A stretch of DNA of 64,000 nucleotides from Pseudoalteromonas piratica (GTDB lineage: Bacteria; Pseudomonadota; Gammaproteobacteria; Enterobacterales; Alteromonadaceae), in contig NZ_CP009889.1 in the NCBI RefSeq assembly GCF_000788395.1, forward strand, positions 62,001 to 126,000. Direction: 5' to 3'. The notes beneath the pieces are model-generated. The model was not told where the DNA came from. It worked only from the letters and a program-made list of their open reading frames with translations, and ran no database searches. Below, piece by piece: positions 52,157-60,627 of the stretch (its first letter is position 1; each line of letters begins with the position of its first letter). A program made the position numbers and the translations under genes.

Positions 52157-52516
52157 TGCTTGTTTAGAAAGATAAGACAAATAAAAAGGGCCCATAAAGG
52201 GCCCTTTGGTTTTCTCTAGTATCGTTCAAATTTTTTGCCAGTCTTAACCCCTTAAGACAAATAGGCAACCCTTTTCAGGGCTCCAGTACCGGAGTGTTAG
52301 TCAAGTACTTGGATTTGGTAAGTAACAGTGCTTAGCACTCTTACTAAATAAAGCGGCTATACAAGTAACTATACCCATGGGTATTAACTTAACCTACATC
52401 CCACATGCTGTAGCTGTTGATTTAGCACATTTATCAACGTATTCGATTTTATCGTGCCTGCAATAAAAGCGAAAAACTACTTCGTTAAGTCAACGTTACT
52501 TCTAGCCGAGTAACCG
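52157..52516. other. Structured gene-free region between convergent genes
   Basis: This 360-bp gap holds at least five inverted repeats: the terminator at 52184-52207, CTCC-AGTACC-GGAG (52281-52294), a GTAAG-AGTGCT-T-AGCACT-CTTAC nested stem (52318-52344), and ATACCCATGGGTAT (52371-52384), a perfect 14-bp palindrome. No reading frame was seen. It could encode a structured RNA or be a cluster of protein sites. Confidence 0.5.
52184..52208 (+). terminator. Terminator after the solute-binding-like gene
   Basis: AAAGGGCCC and GGGCCCTTT form a 9-bp stem with a short loop and a GT-rich tail, 28 bp after the stop. Confidence 0.75.
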
Positions 52517-53746
52517 TTATGCAATAGACAGGAAAAAGCCTGCAATTGCTGCGCTCATCAAGTTAGCCATCGAACCGGCTAACACAGCGCGTAAGCCAAG
52601 TTGCGCAATATCTTTACGACGACTTGGTGCCATACCGCCAATGCCACCAAGCAAAATAGCGATAGAGCTTAAATTAGCAAATCCACACAACGCAAACGTA
52701 ACTACTGCTTTAGTATGTTCGCTCAGCTGCGCTTGGTAATTCATAAAATCTAAATAAGCAACAAACTCGTTAACAACCAGCTTTTGCCCGATAAAACTAC
52801 CAGCAAGTTGTGCTTCGCTCCACGGAATACCAAGCAACCATGCGATCGGAGCAAAGGCATAGCCTAAAATTTGTTGGATAGTTAAATCTGGGTTATCAAA
52901 CCAGCCACCAATCCAGCCAACTAAACCATTTGAAAGAGCGATTAATGCAACGAATGCAAGTAGCATCGCACCTACGTTCATCGCTAATTGCATGCCGTTT
53001 AAGGCACCACCAGCGGCAGCATCAATCACGTTTACCGGCTTTTCATCTGAGCTATCTAACTCATTCAAATCTTGTTTAGGCGTTTCTGTTTCTGGCACCA
53101 TCATTTTTGCCATTAGGAAACCACCTGGTGCAGCCATAAAGCTTGCTGCGATAAGGTATTTTAATTCAACACCTAAACTTACATAACCCGCTAATATAGA
53201 ACCCGCTACAGTTGCTAAACCACCAACCATTACGGCAAATAGTTCAGAGCGAGTCATAGTTGCAATAAACGGTTTTACTACCAGTGGCGCTTCTGTTTGG
53301 CCAACGAAAATATTGGCAGTAGCTGAAAGCGACTCTGGTTTAGATGTACCTAATAATTTTTGTAGGCCACCACCTAGAATCTTAATTATCCAATCCATAA
53401 TACGTAGGTGGTATAGTACCGCCACTAACGCAGAGAAAAAGACAATTACAGGCAGCACTTTAATTGCAAAAACAAAACCGATGCCTTCGATTTCGTCACC
53501 CGCTAAGCCGCCAAATAAGAAGCGAATACCATCATTCGCATAACTAATTACGTTTGCAACACCAACTGAAATGCTGTTAAGCACTTCGCGCCCAGCAGGT
53601 ACGTATAAAACGAACGCGCCGATCAATACCTGCAGTGCAAATGCACCACCAACAGTGCGTAAATTAATTTTTTTTCGATTAGTAGAGCAAATAAATGCAA
53701 TGGCGAGTAAGCTCGCAATGCCCACTAAACTCATTAAAGAGGTCAT
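52517..53746 (-). CDS. nupC: NupC-type concentrative nucleoside transporter
   Basis: The 409-aa inner-membrane protein carries CNT-family hallmarks: [41 protein letters not shown] (the nucleoside-binding Gln-Thr-Glu-Ala-Pro), and [13 protein letters not shown] and [20 protein letters not shown] near the C-terminus. It takes up nucleosides with protons or sodium. It follows uridine kinase by 21 bp in the same operon, so pyrimidine nucleosides are likely cargo. The deoBD operon lies divergent beyond udk. Confidence 0.9.
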   Translation of the reverse strand: MTSLMSLVGIASLLAIAFICSTNRKKINLRTVGGAFALQVLIGAFVLYVPAGREVLNSISVGVANVISYANDGIRFLFGGLAGDEIEGIGFVFAIKVLPVIVFFSALVAVLYHLRIMDWIIKILGGGLQKLLGTSKPESLSATANIFVGQTEAPLVVKPFIATMTRSELFAVMVGGLATVAGSILAGYVSLGVELKYLIAASFMAAPGGFLMAKMMVPETETPKQDLNELDSSDEKPVNVIDAAAGGALNGMQLAMNVGAMLLAFVALIALSNGLVGWIGGWFDNPDLTIQQILGYAFAPIAWLLGIPWSEAQLAGSFIGQKLVVNEFVAYLDFMNYQAQLSEHTKAVVTFALCGFANLSSIAILLGGIGGMAPSRRKDIAQLGLRAVLAGSMANLMSAAIAGFFLSIA

Positions 53747-53767
53747 AAATCGTTCCCAAGTTACCTT

Positions 53768-54394
53768 TTATTGAAGTAATTGTTTTATTTTGCTTTTTAA
53801 TATATCAATGGCAACTCGATTGCGCCCCCCTCGAGTTACAACAACATCAGCGTTGTGCTTCGATGGGTCAATAAATTGGTAAAACATTGGTCTTACCGTA
53901 GCTTGGTATTGCTCAATCACAGATTGTAGGCTTCTACCACGCTCTTCAAGATCACGCTGCATTCGACGCATTAAACATATATCTAATGGCGTATCGATAA
54001 ACACCTTAATGTTAAATTCTTCACATAATTGAGGGTCTGAAAGAAGTAAAATACCCTCAACAATTAAAATTTTAGCTGGTTGAACTCGCCTAGTTTGATC
54101 ACTACGAGTGTGTTTAGCGTAATCATAAACAGGAATATCAACCGGTTCGCCAGCTTTGAGCTGGTTTAAATGCGTTAATAGCAACTCATGCTCAAATGCA
54201 TCAGGGTGATCATAGTTCGTTTGCGTTCTATGTTCGAACGGCAAGTGCGATTGATCACGGTAATAAGCATCTTCTTCAATAATGGCGATAGCACCGGGTG
54301 CTAGCTCATTTACAAGTTCATTATAAATCGTTTGACTAAACAACGACTTTCCAGAAGCAGATGCACCTGCAATTGCGATAATTGTGCGTGTCAC
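53768..54394 (-). CDS. udk: Uridine kinase
   Basis: Uridine kinase phosphorylates uridine and cytidine with GTP/ATP. The 208-aa protein shows the P-loop GASASGKS at 10-17, [28 protein letters not shown] near 40-67, and the lid motif [21 protein letters not shown]. Length and motifs are normal. It is first in an operon with nupC, so uptake and phosphorylation of nucleosides are linked. A hairpin lies about 135 bp upstream. Confidence 0.95.
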   Translation of the reverse strand: MTRTIIAIAGASASGKSLFSQTIYNELVNELAPGAIAIIEEDAYYRDQSHLPFEHRTQTNYDHPDAFEHELLLTHLNQLKAGEPVDIPVYDYAKHTRSDQTRRVQPAKILIVEGILLLSDPQLCEEFNIKVFIDTPLDICLMRRMQRDLEERGRSLQSVIEQYQATVRPMFYQFIDPSKHNADVVVTRGGRNRVAIDILKSKIKQLLQ

Positions 54395-54528
54395 AAAAAC
54401 GTTACCTTAAAAATCATTACAACAGTGACTTACCTTAGCAAAAAAGCGCACAATTATCTTTAGTTAGTGGCGCCCAGTGGTTCTTTCCTGAATACGATGC
54501 CAAATTTAGCCCCTTTAACTGGTTAAAA

Positions 54529-54546
54529 ACAGGACAAAAGTCCTGT
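54529..54546 (-). terminator. Hairpin with T tail upstream of udk
   Basis: ACAGGAC-AAAA-GTCCTGT is a perfect 7-bp stem. On the minus strand it is followed by TTTTTAACC, as in intrinsic terminators. It lies upstream of udk, so it could be a leader attenuator or stop antisense transcripts. Confidence 0.4.
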
Positions 54547-54666
54547 GTTACCCATGGCGCAAAGCCTAGAGTATTTAAGTCGCTAACAGAATTTGGCTAG
54601 GCGAAATATTTGCCAGTAGCTAAACTAAAAGCAAACACCCTTCGGTAACATCAATCTGAGGTAATA

Positions 54667-55878
54667 ATGGCAAGAGCGCTAATTTTAATGGCAGACAGTT
54701 TAGGTATCGGTGCAGCACCAGACGCTGAAAGCTTTGGTGATAAAGGAGCGAATACCTTAGCTCATTTGCTTGCAGCATACCATGGTGAGACAGGCCAAAA
54801 ACTTGCGTTACCAAATTTATCAAAGCTGGGATTAATAGACGCCTGCGAAGAGGCGAGTAATACTAGTTGCCAAGTTGCTGAACGAAATGCACCAATTGCA
54901 GCATATGGCTATGCTAAAGAAATCTCCTCAGGCAAAGATACACCCTCAGGTCATTGGGAAATGGCAGGTGTTCCAGTACTGTTTGACTGGGGCTATTTTC
55001 ACGATAAACAAAACAGCTTTCCAGAAGCATTTATTGAAGAATTTATCAAACGCGCAAACTTGCCAGGTATTTTAGGCAATTGTCATTCATCAGGCACAGT
55101 TATTTTAGAATCGCTTGGTGAAGAGCACATGCTAACCGGTAAACCAATTTGTTACACATCAACTGATAGTGTTTTTCAGATAGCTTGTCATGAAGAATCC
55201 TTTGGTCTTGAACGTTTATATGAAATTTGTGAAATTGCCCGCGAATTACTAGACGAATACAACATTGGTCGTGTTATTGCACGCCCATTTTTAGGGGATG
55301 CTGCTGATAATTTTGCCAGAACGGGTAACCGTCGTGATTATTCAGTATTACCACCAGCACCAACACTACTCGATAAACTAGCCGCAGATAATGGCGCGGT
55401 AATTAGTATTGGTAAAATTTCCGATATTTATGCCCACCAAGGCATCACTGAAAAACACAAAGCACCAGGCCTTGAAAACTTAATGGCAAAAACAGCTGAG
55501 GTTTTTGGCAGTGCAAATGATCACAGTTTAACGTTTGTTAACTTAGTTGATTTTGATGAAAAATTTGGCCATCGTCGCGATGCTATTGGTTATGCAAAAG
55601 CCTTGAAGCAACTGGATGATTATTTACCAGAATTCTTAGCATTGTTAGGTAAAGATGACGTATTGATGATCACTGCTGACCATGGCTGTGATCCGACATG
55701 GCAAGGCACAGATCATACGCGTGAATATGTCCCAGTCATTGCGTATACGCCAGGTATGAATGCAGTTAATTTAGGCGAACGCGGCACCTTTGCCGATATC
55801 GGACAAACATTAGCCCAATGGTTTTCACTTGAGCCATTGGAATACGGAAACAGTTTTAAATCTCAGCTTGGCAGCTAA
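54667..55878 (+). CDS. deoB: Phosphopentomutase
   Basis: DeoB interconverts (deoxy)ribose 1- and 5-phosphates in nucleoside catabolism. The 403-aa enzyme has the alkaline-phosphatase-superfamily metal sites: [29 protein letters not shown] at the start, [13 protein letters not shown] near residue 95, and the C-terminal [26 protein letters not shown]. Length is typical. It is followed 16 bp later by deoD. Confidence 0.96.
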   Translation: MARALILMADSLGIGAAPDAESFGDKGANTLAHLLAAYHGETGQKLALPNLSKLGLIDACEEASNTSCQVAERNAPIAAYGYAKEISSGKDTPSGHWEMAGVPVLFDWGYFHDKQNSFPEAFIEEFIKRANLPGILGNCHSSGTVILESLGEEHMLTGKPICYTSTDSVFQIACHEESFGLERLYEICEIARELLDEYNIGRVIARPFLGDAADNFARTGNRRDYSVLPPAPTLLDKLAADNGAVISIGKISDIYAHQGITEKHKAPGLENLMAKTAEVFGSANDHSLTFVNLVDFDEKFGHRRDAIGYAKALKQLDDYLPEFLALLGKDDVLMITADHGCDPTWQGTDHTREYVPVIAYTPGMNAVNLGERGTFADIGQTLAQWFSLEPLEYGNSFKSQLGS

Positions 55879-55894
55879 CTTAATAGGAAAGATT

Positions 55895-56596
55895 ATGAGC
55901 ACACCACACATTAATGCACAGTTAAATGATTTTGCCGAAACGGTATTGATGCCAGGCGATCCGCTTCGTGCTAAGCATATTGCTGAAACGTTTTTAGATG
56001 ATGCGCGTGAAGTAACATCGGTTCGAAATATCTTAGGTTACACAGGTACTTATAATGGTAAGCCTGTGAGCATTATGGCTTCGGGAATGGGTATTCCATC
56101 GATGAGTATTTATGCTCGCGAATTAATCGTGAGTTACGGTGTTAAAAACTTAATTCGTATTGGTACCTGTGGTGGTATTGGTAGCGATATTAAAATCCGT
56201 GATGTTATTTTTGCACAAGGCGCCTCTACTGATTCAAACGTGAACCGTGCTCGCGTTCAAGGTTATGATTTTGCGGCAATTGCCGATTTTGACTTACTTG
56301 TAAATGGTGTTGAAGCTGCAAAGCGCCTAGGCATTTCTGCAAAAGTAGGTAATGTGTTTACAACAGATACTTTTTATCAAGCATCAACCGATCTTTATCA
56401 ACAGCTTGATAAACTTGGCGTATTAGCAGTAGATATGGAAACTGCAGGCCTTTACGGTGTTGCTGCTGAATACGGCGCGAATGCAATGGCTTTATTCACA
56501 GTAAGTGATCATGTAATCACAGGCGAAGCAACGCCTAGCGAAGAAAGACAAAACAGTTTTAATGAAATGGTTAAAATTGCGTTAGAGTCAATTTAA
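55895..56596 (+). CDS. deoD: Purine nucleoside phosphorylase DeoD
   Basis: DeoD cleaves purine (deoxy)nucleosides with phosphate. From the ATG at 55895 (AGGAAA upstream) it has 233 aa, the usual length; the frame runs 22 codons upstream into deoB but that part is not used. Motifs are [44 protein letters not shown] and [10 protein letters not shown]. It forms a deoBD operon that complements udk-nupC across the divergent promoter. Confidence 0.96.
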   Translation: MSTPHINAQLNDFAETVLMPGDPLRAKHIAETFLDDAREVTSVRNILGYTGTYNGKPVSIMASGMGIPSMSIYARELIVSYGVKNLIRIGTCGGIGSDIKIRDVIFAQGASTDSNVNRARVQGYDFAAIADFDLLVNGVEAAKRLGISAKVGNVFTTDTFYQASTDLYQQLDKLGVLAVDMETAGLYGVAAEYGANAMALFTVSDHVITGEATPSEERQNSFNEMVKIALESI

Positions 56597-56633
56597 CGGT
56601 TTTATTAAAAACCTCCTAAACAGTTGTGAAGTC

Positions 56634-56662
56634 AAAGCCGGTATTTAATACTGGCTTTTTTT
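56634..56662 (+). terminator. Terminator of deoBD
   Basis: AAAGCCGGTATT and AATACTGGCTTT form a stem with one G-T pair and a seven-T tail. Confidence 0.85.
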
Positions 56663-56817
56663 GTATCTGCGATACGTTTAAATGATTGAAACAAGAAAAG
56701 TTACACATTTTATTACAGATAGATCCCCAAATTAACACTGTGCTTACCTCTGAAACAGGCGAATTCACTGATGTTTGCTACTTTTAAGGAGCATTCAACG
56801 AGAGTGAGGAACGGCGT

Positions 56818-57153
56818 ATGAAAGCATTAGCATTAACAGCAGTGAGCGTATCACTGCTAGCTGTACCAACAATGGCTACAGCCTTTAATAAATCAACAAT
56901 TGAGTCAGTCTTAGTTCAAACTTGTAAAGATGTAAAAAGTAATAAAGTTTATAAGCTAAAGGCAAACCTAAAAGAAAATCACCTTCGAGTACATGTGATT
57001 AATGAAAAACTTATGTGTAATGGTGAAAGTGTCTACGATTTTGCAATGACTCATAATGCTGATAAAACCGCCAAAATGTTAAGAACAGGATCGGTATCGA
57101 TTCAGGATGTTGCGCTTAATAATGCGGATAAAATATGGGTTTGGTTAGACTAA
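56818..57153 (+). CDS. DUF3718 family exported protein
   Basis: This 111-aa protein has a signal peptide (ALALTAVSVSLLAVPTMATA). Its mature domain is a DUF3718 type: SVLVQTCKDVKSNKVYKLKANLKENHLRV and ...KLMCNGESVYDFAM, with two conserved cysteines likely forming a disulfide. The function is unknown. Single gene. Confidence 0.85.
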   Translation: MKALALTAVSVSLLAVPTMATAFNKSTIESVLVQTCKDVKSNKVYKLKANLKENHLRVHVINEKLMCNGESVYDFAMTHNADKTAKMLRTGSVSIQDVALNNADKIWVWLD

Positions 57154-57177
57154 AACCAATATTTTTAAGCACTTAGT

Positions 57178-57208
57178 AAACAGTCTGCACTTATTTGTAG
57201 GCTGTTTT
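57178..57208 (+). terminator. Terminator after DUF3718 gene
   Basis: AACAGTCT and AGGCTGTT form a stem with one G-T pair, followed by TTGTC. Confidence 0.55.
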
Positions 57209-57223
57209 GTCAACCCCCTTTAC
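57209..57223 (+). other. Candidate parS site 7
   Basis: GTCAACCCCCTTTAC fits GTMAAN-CCC-NTTKAC, one change (A to C at position 3) from the strict form. It lies in the gap upstream of the PstS/OmpA fusion gene. Confidence 0.4.
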
Positions 57224-57313
57224 ATAAAATATTGTCATCACATTTCCCAGTTACTGTAATATAAATGCCATCTAAAGTTCATAACATACCCGAAAAAAAA
57301 ATGAGGTATGGCA

Positions 57314-58987
57314 ATGGAACACGAAAAAACACTGCTGATCGATCAAATCATCTCAACTGCCAAACGAGAATTTGATATTGATCTAGTAAAAGAAAAGTTA
57401 CTCTCAGAAGAAGAATATCGCACTTTGGTGTTTACTGAACTTAACAGTTTAGAAAATGCTGAGCTAAATCGTTTGATTGGCTCATTTAATCAAGCAAACC
57501 AAACTCAACCTTCTGCTTCTAGTCGCGATGAGGTGCTTGATAGCAAGCGTAATAAAGGATTATTAATCGCTGCATCAGTTGCGGTAATTACCCTGAGTGT
57601 TATCGGCGCATGGTTTGGCCTTTCTGGAAAAAGCGAACAGCCAAATAAAGTAGTTGCAGTACCAGCTAAAGTTGTTTCGCAAAAATCACCAGAAATGACA
57701 AAACCAAAAGCAATAGAGGCTGAGCCTGAACAAATTTTTAAACCGTTATTCGCAATTCACGGATCTAACACCATTGGTGAAAAATTAGCTCCCGCGCTGC
57801 TTAAAGCTTATTTTGAAGAACAAGGCGCGAGTGATATTGACTGGCAACAAGGCGGCATTGCAACTGAACGCACAATGCAATTTGACATGGATGGTGAGAA
57901 ATTAGCAATTGGTTTAGCTGCGCATGGATCGTCTACGGCATTTAAAGCGCTGAATGCAAATATGGCACAGATCGGCATGTCATCACGCAAAATAAAAACC
58001 AGTGAAATTGAAGCGTTAAAAGGGCAATCGGGCGATCTTTCAAAGCTTGGCAATGAACATATCATTGCGCTAGATGGGTTGGCTATTATTGTGAATCAAA
58101 ATAATCCATTAAAAGCAATCACAACTGAAACACTATCACGAATTTTCTCGGGAGAAATCAGTAATTGGGCTGAAATTGGCGGTGAGCAAGCACCAATTAA
58201 AGTGCTTGCCCGAGATAATAACTCAGGTACTTTTGATACCTTTAAATCATTGGTATTGAAAAAGTATGGACGAAAGTTAACAGCGAGCGCTGAGCGATTT
58301 GAATCAAGTTCTGAATTGTCTGAGCGTGTATCACAAGATGATTTTGCAATTGGTTTTATTGGCTTAAACTATATCCGTTATAGTAAGGCATTAGCTATTG
58401 CTGATAGTAACGAAACAAAAGCGATTTACCCAACGCGCTTCACAATAGCAACAGAAGATTATCCACTTGCGCGAAGACTATATTTATATACGCCAACTAA
58501 TAGCGCGACGCAAATAAAAGACTTTGCAAATTTTGCGATTTCAGATCGCGGCCAAGAGATTGTGCAATCACTTGGACTTATCTCCCAGTCGATCCGAGTA
58601 GAAGATGTTGCATCGAGTGAGTTAGCGCCTGATAAATATAACCAATATGCCAAACTTGCGAAGCGTTTATCATTAAACTTCCGTTTTAACTACGCCACAC
58701 GCGATCTTGATAACAAAGGTAAGCGAGATTTACAGCGTTTAGTATCGTTTGTTGAGCAAAACCCAAGTAAAAAGTTAGTACTGATGGGCTTTTCTGACAG
58801 TATTGGAGCACGTGATAAAAATACACTATTGTCATTAAGCCGCGCGAAAAGTGTTGAGCAAGAACTCAATGCTCGAGGTATTAATGTCTATGCCGTAGAA
58901 GGTTTTGGCGAAGATATGCCGTTGGCTAATAATGATAACGAAGTCGGGCGAGAGCGTAATCGTCGCGTAGAGGTATGGGTGCTATAA
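57314..58987 (+). CDS. Membrane-anchored PstS-like/OmpA fusion protein
   Basis: The protein (557 aa from the ATG at 57314, chosen because TGAGG lies seven bases before it) has a cytoplasmic N-terminal domain of about 80 residues and one membrane helix (about 82-103). A periplasmic PstS-type phosphate-binding domain spans about 148-440 (FAIHGSNTIGEKLAPALLKAYFEEQG, IALDGLAIIVNQNNPLKAIT, VLARDNNSGTFDTFK). A C-terminal OmpA peptidoglycan-binding domain follows (about 450-557). It could sense or bind a ligand while tied to both membrane and wall. Function unproven. Confidence 0.82.
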   Translation: MEHEKTLLIDQIISTAKREFDIDLVKEKLLSEEEYRTLVFTELNSLENAELNRLIGSFNQANQTQPSASSRDEVLDSKRNKGLLIAASVAVITLSVIGAWFGLSGKSEQPNKVVAVPAKVVSQKSPEMTKPKAIEAEPEQIFKPLFAIHGSNTIGEKLAPALLKAYFEEQGASDIDWQQGGIATERTMQFDMDGEKLAIGLAAHGSSTAFKALNANMAQIGMSSRKIKTSEIEALKGQSGDLSKLGNEHIIALDGLAIIVNQNNPLKAITTETLSRIFSGEISNWAEIGGEQAPIKVLARDNNSGTFDTFKSLVLKKYGRKLTASAERFESSSELSERVSQDDFAIGFIGLNYIRYSKALAIADSNETKAIYPTRFTIATEDYPLARRLYLYTPTNSATQIKDFANFAISDRGQEIVQSLGLISQSIRVEDVASSELAPDKYNQYAKLAKRLSLNFRFNYATRDLDNKGKRDLQRLVSFVEQNPSKKLVLMGFSDSIGARDKNTLLSLSRAKSVEQELNARGINVYAVEGFGEDMPLANNDNEVGRERNRRVEVWVL

Positions 58988-59019
58988 CCCCCTTAGAGAA
59001 TCCTTTTAAGTAACATGAT

Positions 59020-59062
59020 GCGATAGTTATTCAAATCAATTTGGCTAACTATCGCTGTTTTA
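59020..59062 (+). terminator. Terminator after the PstS/OmpA fusion
   Basis: GCGATAGTTA and TAACTATCGC form a perfect 10-bp stem with a T-rich tail. Confidence 0.8.
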
Positions 59063-59102
59063 TAATTAAATCGCTTTTTATTTACTATTTACCCCATTCT
59101 TT

Positions 59103-59189
59103 ATGATTAAAAAATCCTTTCTATTAGTCATAAGTCTGTCATTTTTCTCAGATAAACTCTGTGCTTCAACGATGAGGGAGGGTTTTTAA
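59103..59189 (+). CDS. 28-aa signal-peptide-like leader in frame with the next gene
   Basis: ATG at 59103 opens a frame MIKKSFLLVISLSFFSDKLC that looks like a secretion signal, with a cleavage-like Cys-Ala-Ser. It ends after 28 codons at TAA (59187-59189). The next codon, in the same frame, is the GTG start of the 214-aa protein. It may be the 5' part of a gene broken by a nonsense change, or a genuine leader peptide. Confidence 0.5.
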   Translation: MIKKSFLLVISLSFFSDKLCASTMREGF

Positions 59190-59834
59190 GTGCACAATTT
59201 ATTGATGGATAAGGCGACGTTGTCGCAAGTATTTCTTGCTTTCGCACCGATGGAAGCATTAAAAGTTAAAAATAATATCGACCAAGCAATTGATGCGTTG
59301 TCATTGCCTTCTGCGGAATTACTTGAAGAAATGCAGGCGCTTGGAATTGAGCTACCTGACAAACCGAGTGTTTCTAAAAAAGTCGATTTAACCACAATTA
59401 ATAGCACTGTACTGACAACACACCTCACAGAATTGTTTCTTGATAAAAACAAATTATTAAAAACGTTTAGTGAGTTTTCGTTGAGCGAACAAGTAGCACT
59501 TCGCGCATTTTTATATAACTTGATACCAATGCTTCACTTACCACCTGCGTCAATCATTGAAAAAATGCAGCAAGAAGGTGTGTTTGATGTTTTAATTGGC
59601 GAACAAGATAAAGCGCAAGCGGTTAAAGATAAAATAGCCGCGTTAAATGCTGAAAAAGAGCAGAACAAGCTTAATGCTGTAAAAGAGCGCTTAGCCAAAT
59701 TGTCAGATACGCCTAAGCAGTGTGCTGATGAGCTGAAAATTGCGCGCGTGAAATCAAATCTAAATAAAGCAACGTCACAGACCCAAACAGCTGAGCTTAT
59801 CGATATCAAAAGTAAGATTGCTCAGTTAGGTTAA
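59190..59834 (+). CDS. Helical protein of unknown function (possible broken exported protein)
   Basis: A 214-aa protein beginning at GTG 59190, seven bases after GGGAGGG; an ATG at 59205 is an alternative. Residues about 10-50 and 85-125 are similar to each other (L-x3-F-x2-F, then LSLPSAELLEEMQALGI against LHLPPASIIEKMQQEGV), an internal duplication. The C-terminal 75 residues are lysine/glutamate-rich helix, likely a coiled coil. No family is recognised. The in-frame upstream signal peptide suggests that the protein was, or is, exported. Confidence 0.65.
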   Translation: MHNLLMDKATLSQVFLAFAPMEALKVKNNIDQAIDALSLPSAELLEEMQALGIELPDKPSVSKKVDLTTINSTVLTTHLTELFLDKNKLLKTFSEFSLSEQVALRAFLYNLIPMLHLPPASIIEKMQQEGVFDVLIGEQDKAQAVKDKIAALNAEKEQNKLNAVKERLAKLSDTPKQCADELKIARVKSNLNKATSQTQTAELIDIKSKIAQLG

Positions 59835-60021
59835 CCGTCCGATCAGAGCGGCATTTTATTAACTCAAGAATGCTGCTCATAACTCTTCCTTAAACTTCAC
59901 CCCGAGTGCCCCTGTATCAAACGTTTACAAAACAAATTTTTACTAACTGACACGTCTTTGCGCCTATTTCAAGGTCGGTACAAGTACACAATAGATTCAA
60001 AAAGATGAAAATGCAGTTCAG

Positions 60022-60040
60022 AGATCATCATTTTACTAAG
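60022..60040 (-). repeat. Inverted iteron before the distal array
   Basis: On the minus strand this reads CTTAGTAAAATGATGATCT, a match to the consensus in opposite orientation to the array. Confidence 0.6.
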
Positions 60041-60075
60041 TAATAGACTGTAAGTGACAGAATTTAGCCAATTAG

Positions 60076-60491
60076 TTAGTAAAAATATGATCTATAGCGT
60101 GGCATTGCATTAAAAATTACTAACTAGTTGGTAAAAATGTGATCTCAAATGTCAAAAAACAGCGTTTAGCTGACTAATGTTAGTAAAAAGCTGATCTGTT
60201 GGTTGATAAATACCCTTAATTTTAACTTTAGTTAGTAAAATTATGATCTTTATAAAACGAATAGTTAGTAAAAATGTGATCTATCATTTTCATAGTTAGT
60301 AAAAATATGATCTTTAAACATCGTGTAAGTATGATATTCGCGCAAAAAATACTGTATTTAGGGGGAAGACGTGTCAATTTTGAACACTTGTTAACGTCTA
60401 TTTTACAATTAGAGAGATTTTAAATTAGCTAGTAAAATAGCGATCTGTGATTATTGCTAACCATATGTTACTTAGTAAAAATATGATCTGA
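60076..60491 (+). repeat. Distal iteron array of eight direct repeats
   Basis: Units of 20 bp start at 60076, 60128, 60180, 60232, 60265, 60296, 60429 and 60472. The consensus is TTAGTAAAAATATGATCT. The steps are 52, 52, 52, 33, 31, 133 and 43 bp. Every unit contains GATC at the same position, so each is a Dam site. The same iteron appears in the rep promoter and at 23791-23833, so the array is most likely bound by Rep, about 44 kb from the origin. Confidence 0.8.
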
Positions 60492-60522
60492 TAAGAGTAA
60501 GTGCTTCTATCATAGAGCAATG

Positions 60523-60545
60523 AAAAAAGGCCATTCGGCCTTTGG
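60523..60545 (-). terminator. Second terminator after aceA
   Basis: AAAAAAGGCC and GGCCTTT arms around ATTC give, on the minus strand, a stem followed by a T run. Confidence 0.65.
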
Positions 60546-60573
60546 ATCACAGTTAGGGATACATAATAATTCG

Positions 60574-60600
60574 TAAAAAAGCTAGGCGCTTTGCCTAGCG
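60574..60600 (-). terminator. First terminator after aceA
   Basis: On the minus strand GCTAGGC and GCCTAGC form a stem directly followed by six Ts, 28 bp beyond the aceA stop. Confidence 0.85.
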
Positions 60601-60627
60601 AGAGTGAACGATTTACCTTGGGGATAA

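Larger units (their letters stand above)
59835..60627. other. Gene-free region with distal iteron array
   Basis: This 793-bp gap holds eight forward iterons (60076-60491), one inverted copy (60022-60040) with a degenerate one near 59932-59948, and the aceA terminators at its right end. It contains ten GATC sites. No reading frame of note. Confidence 0.75.
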
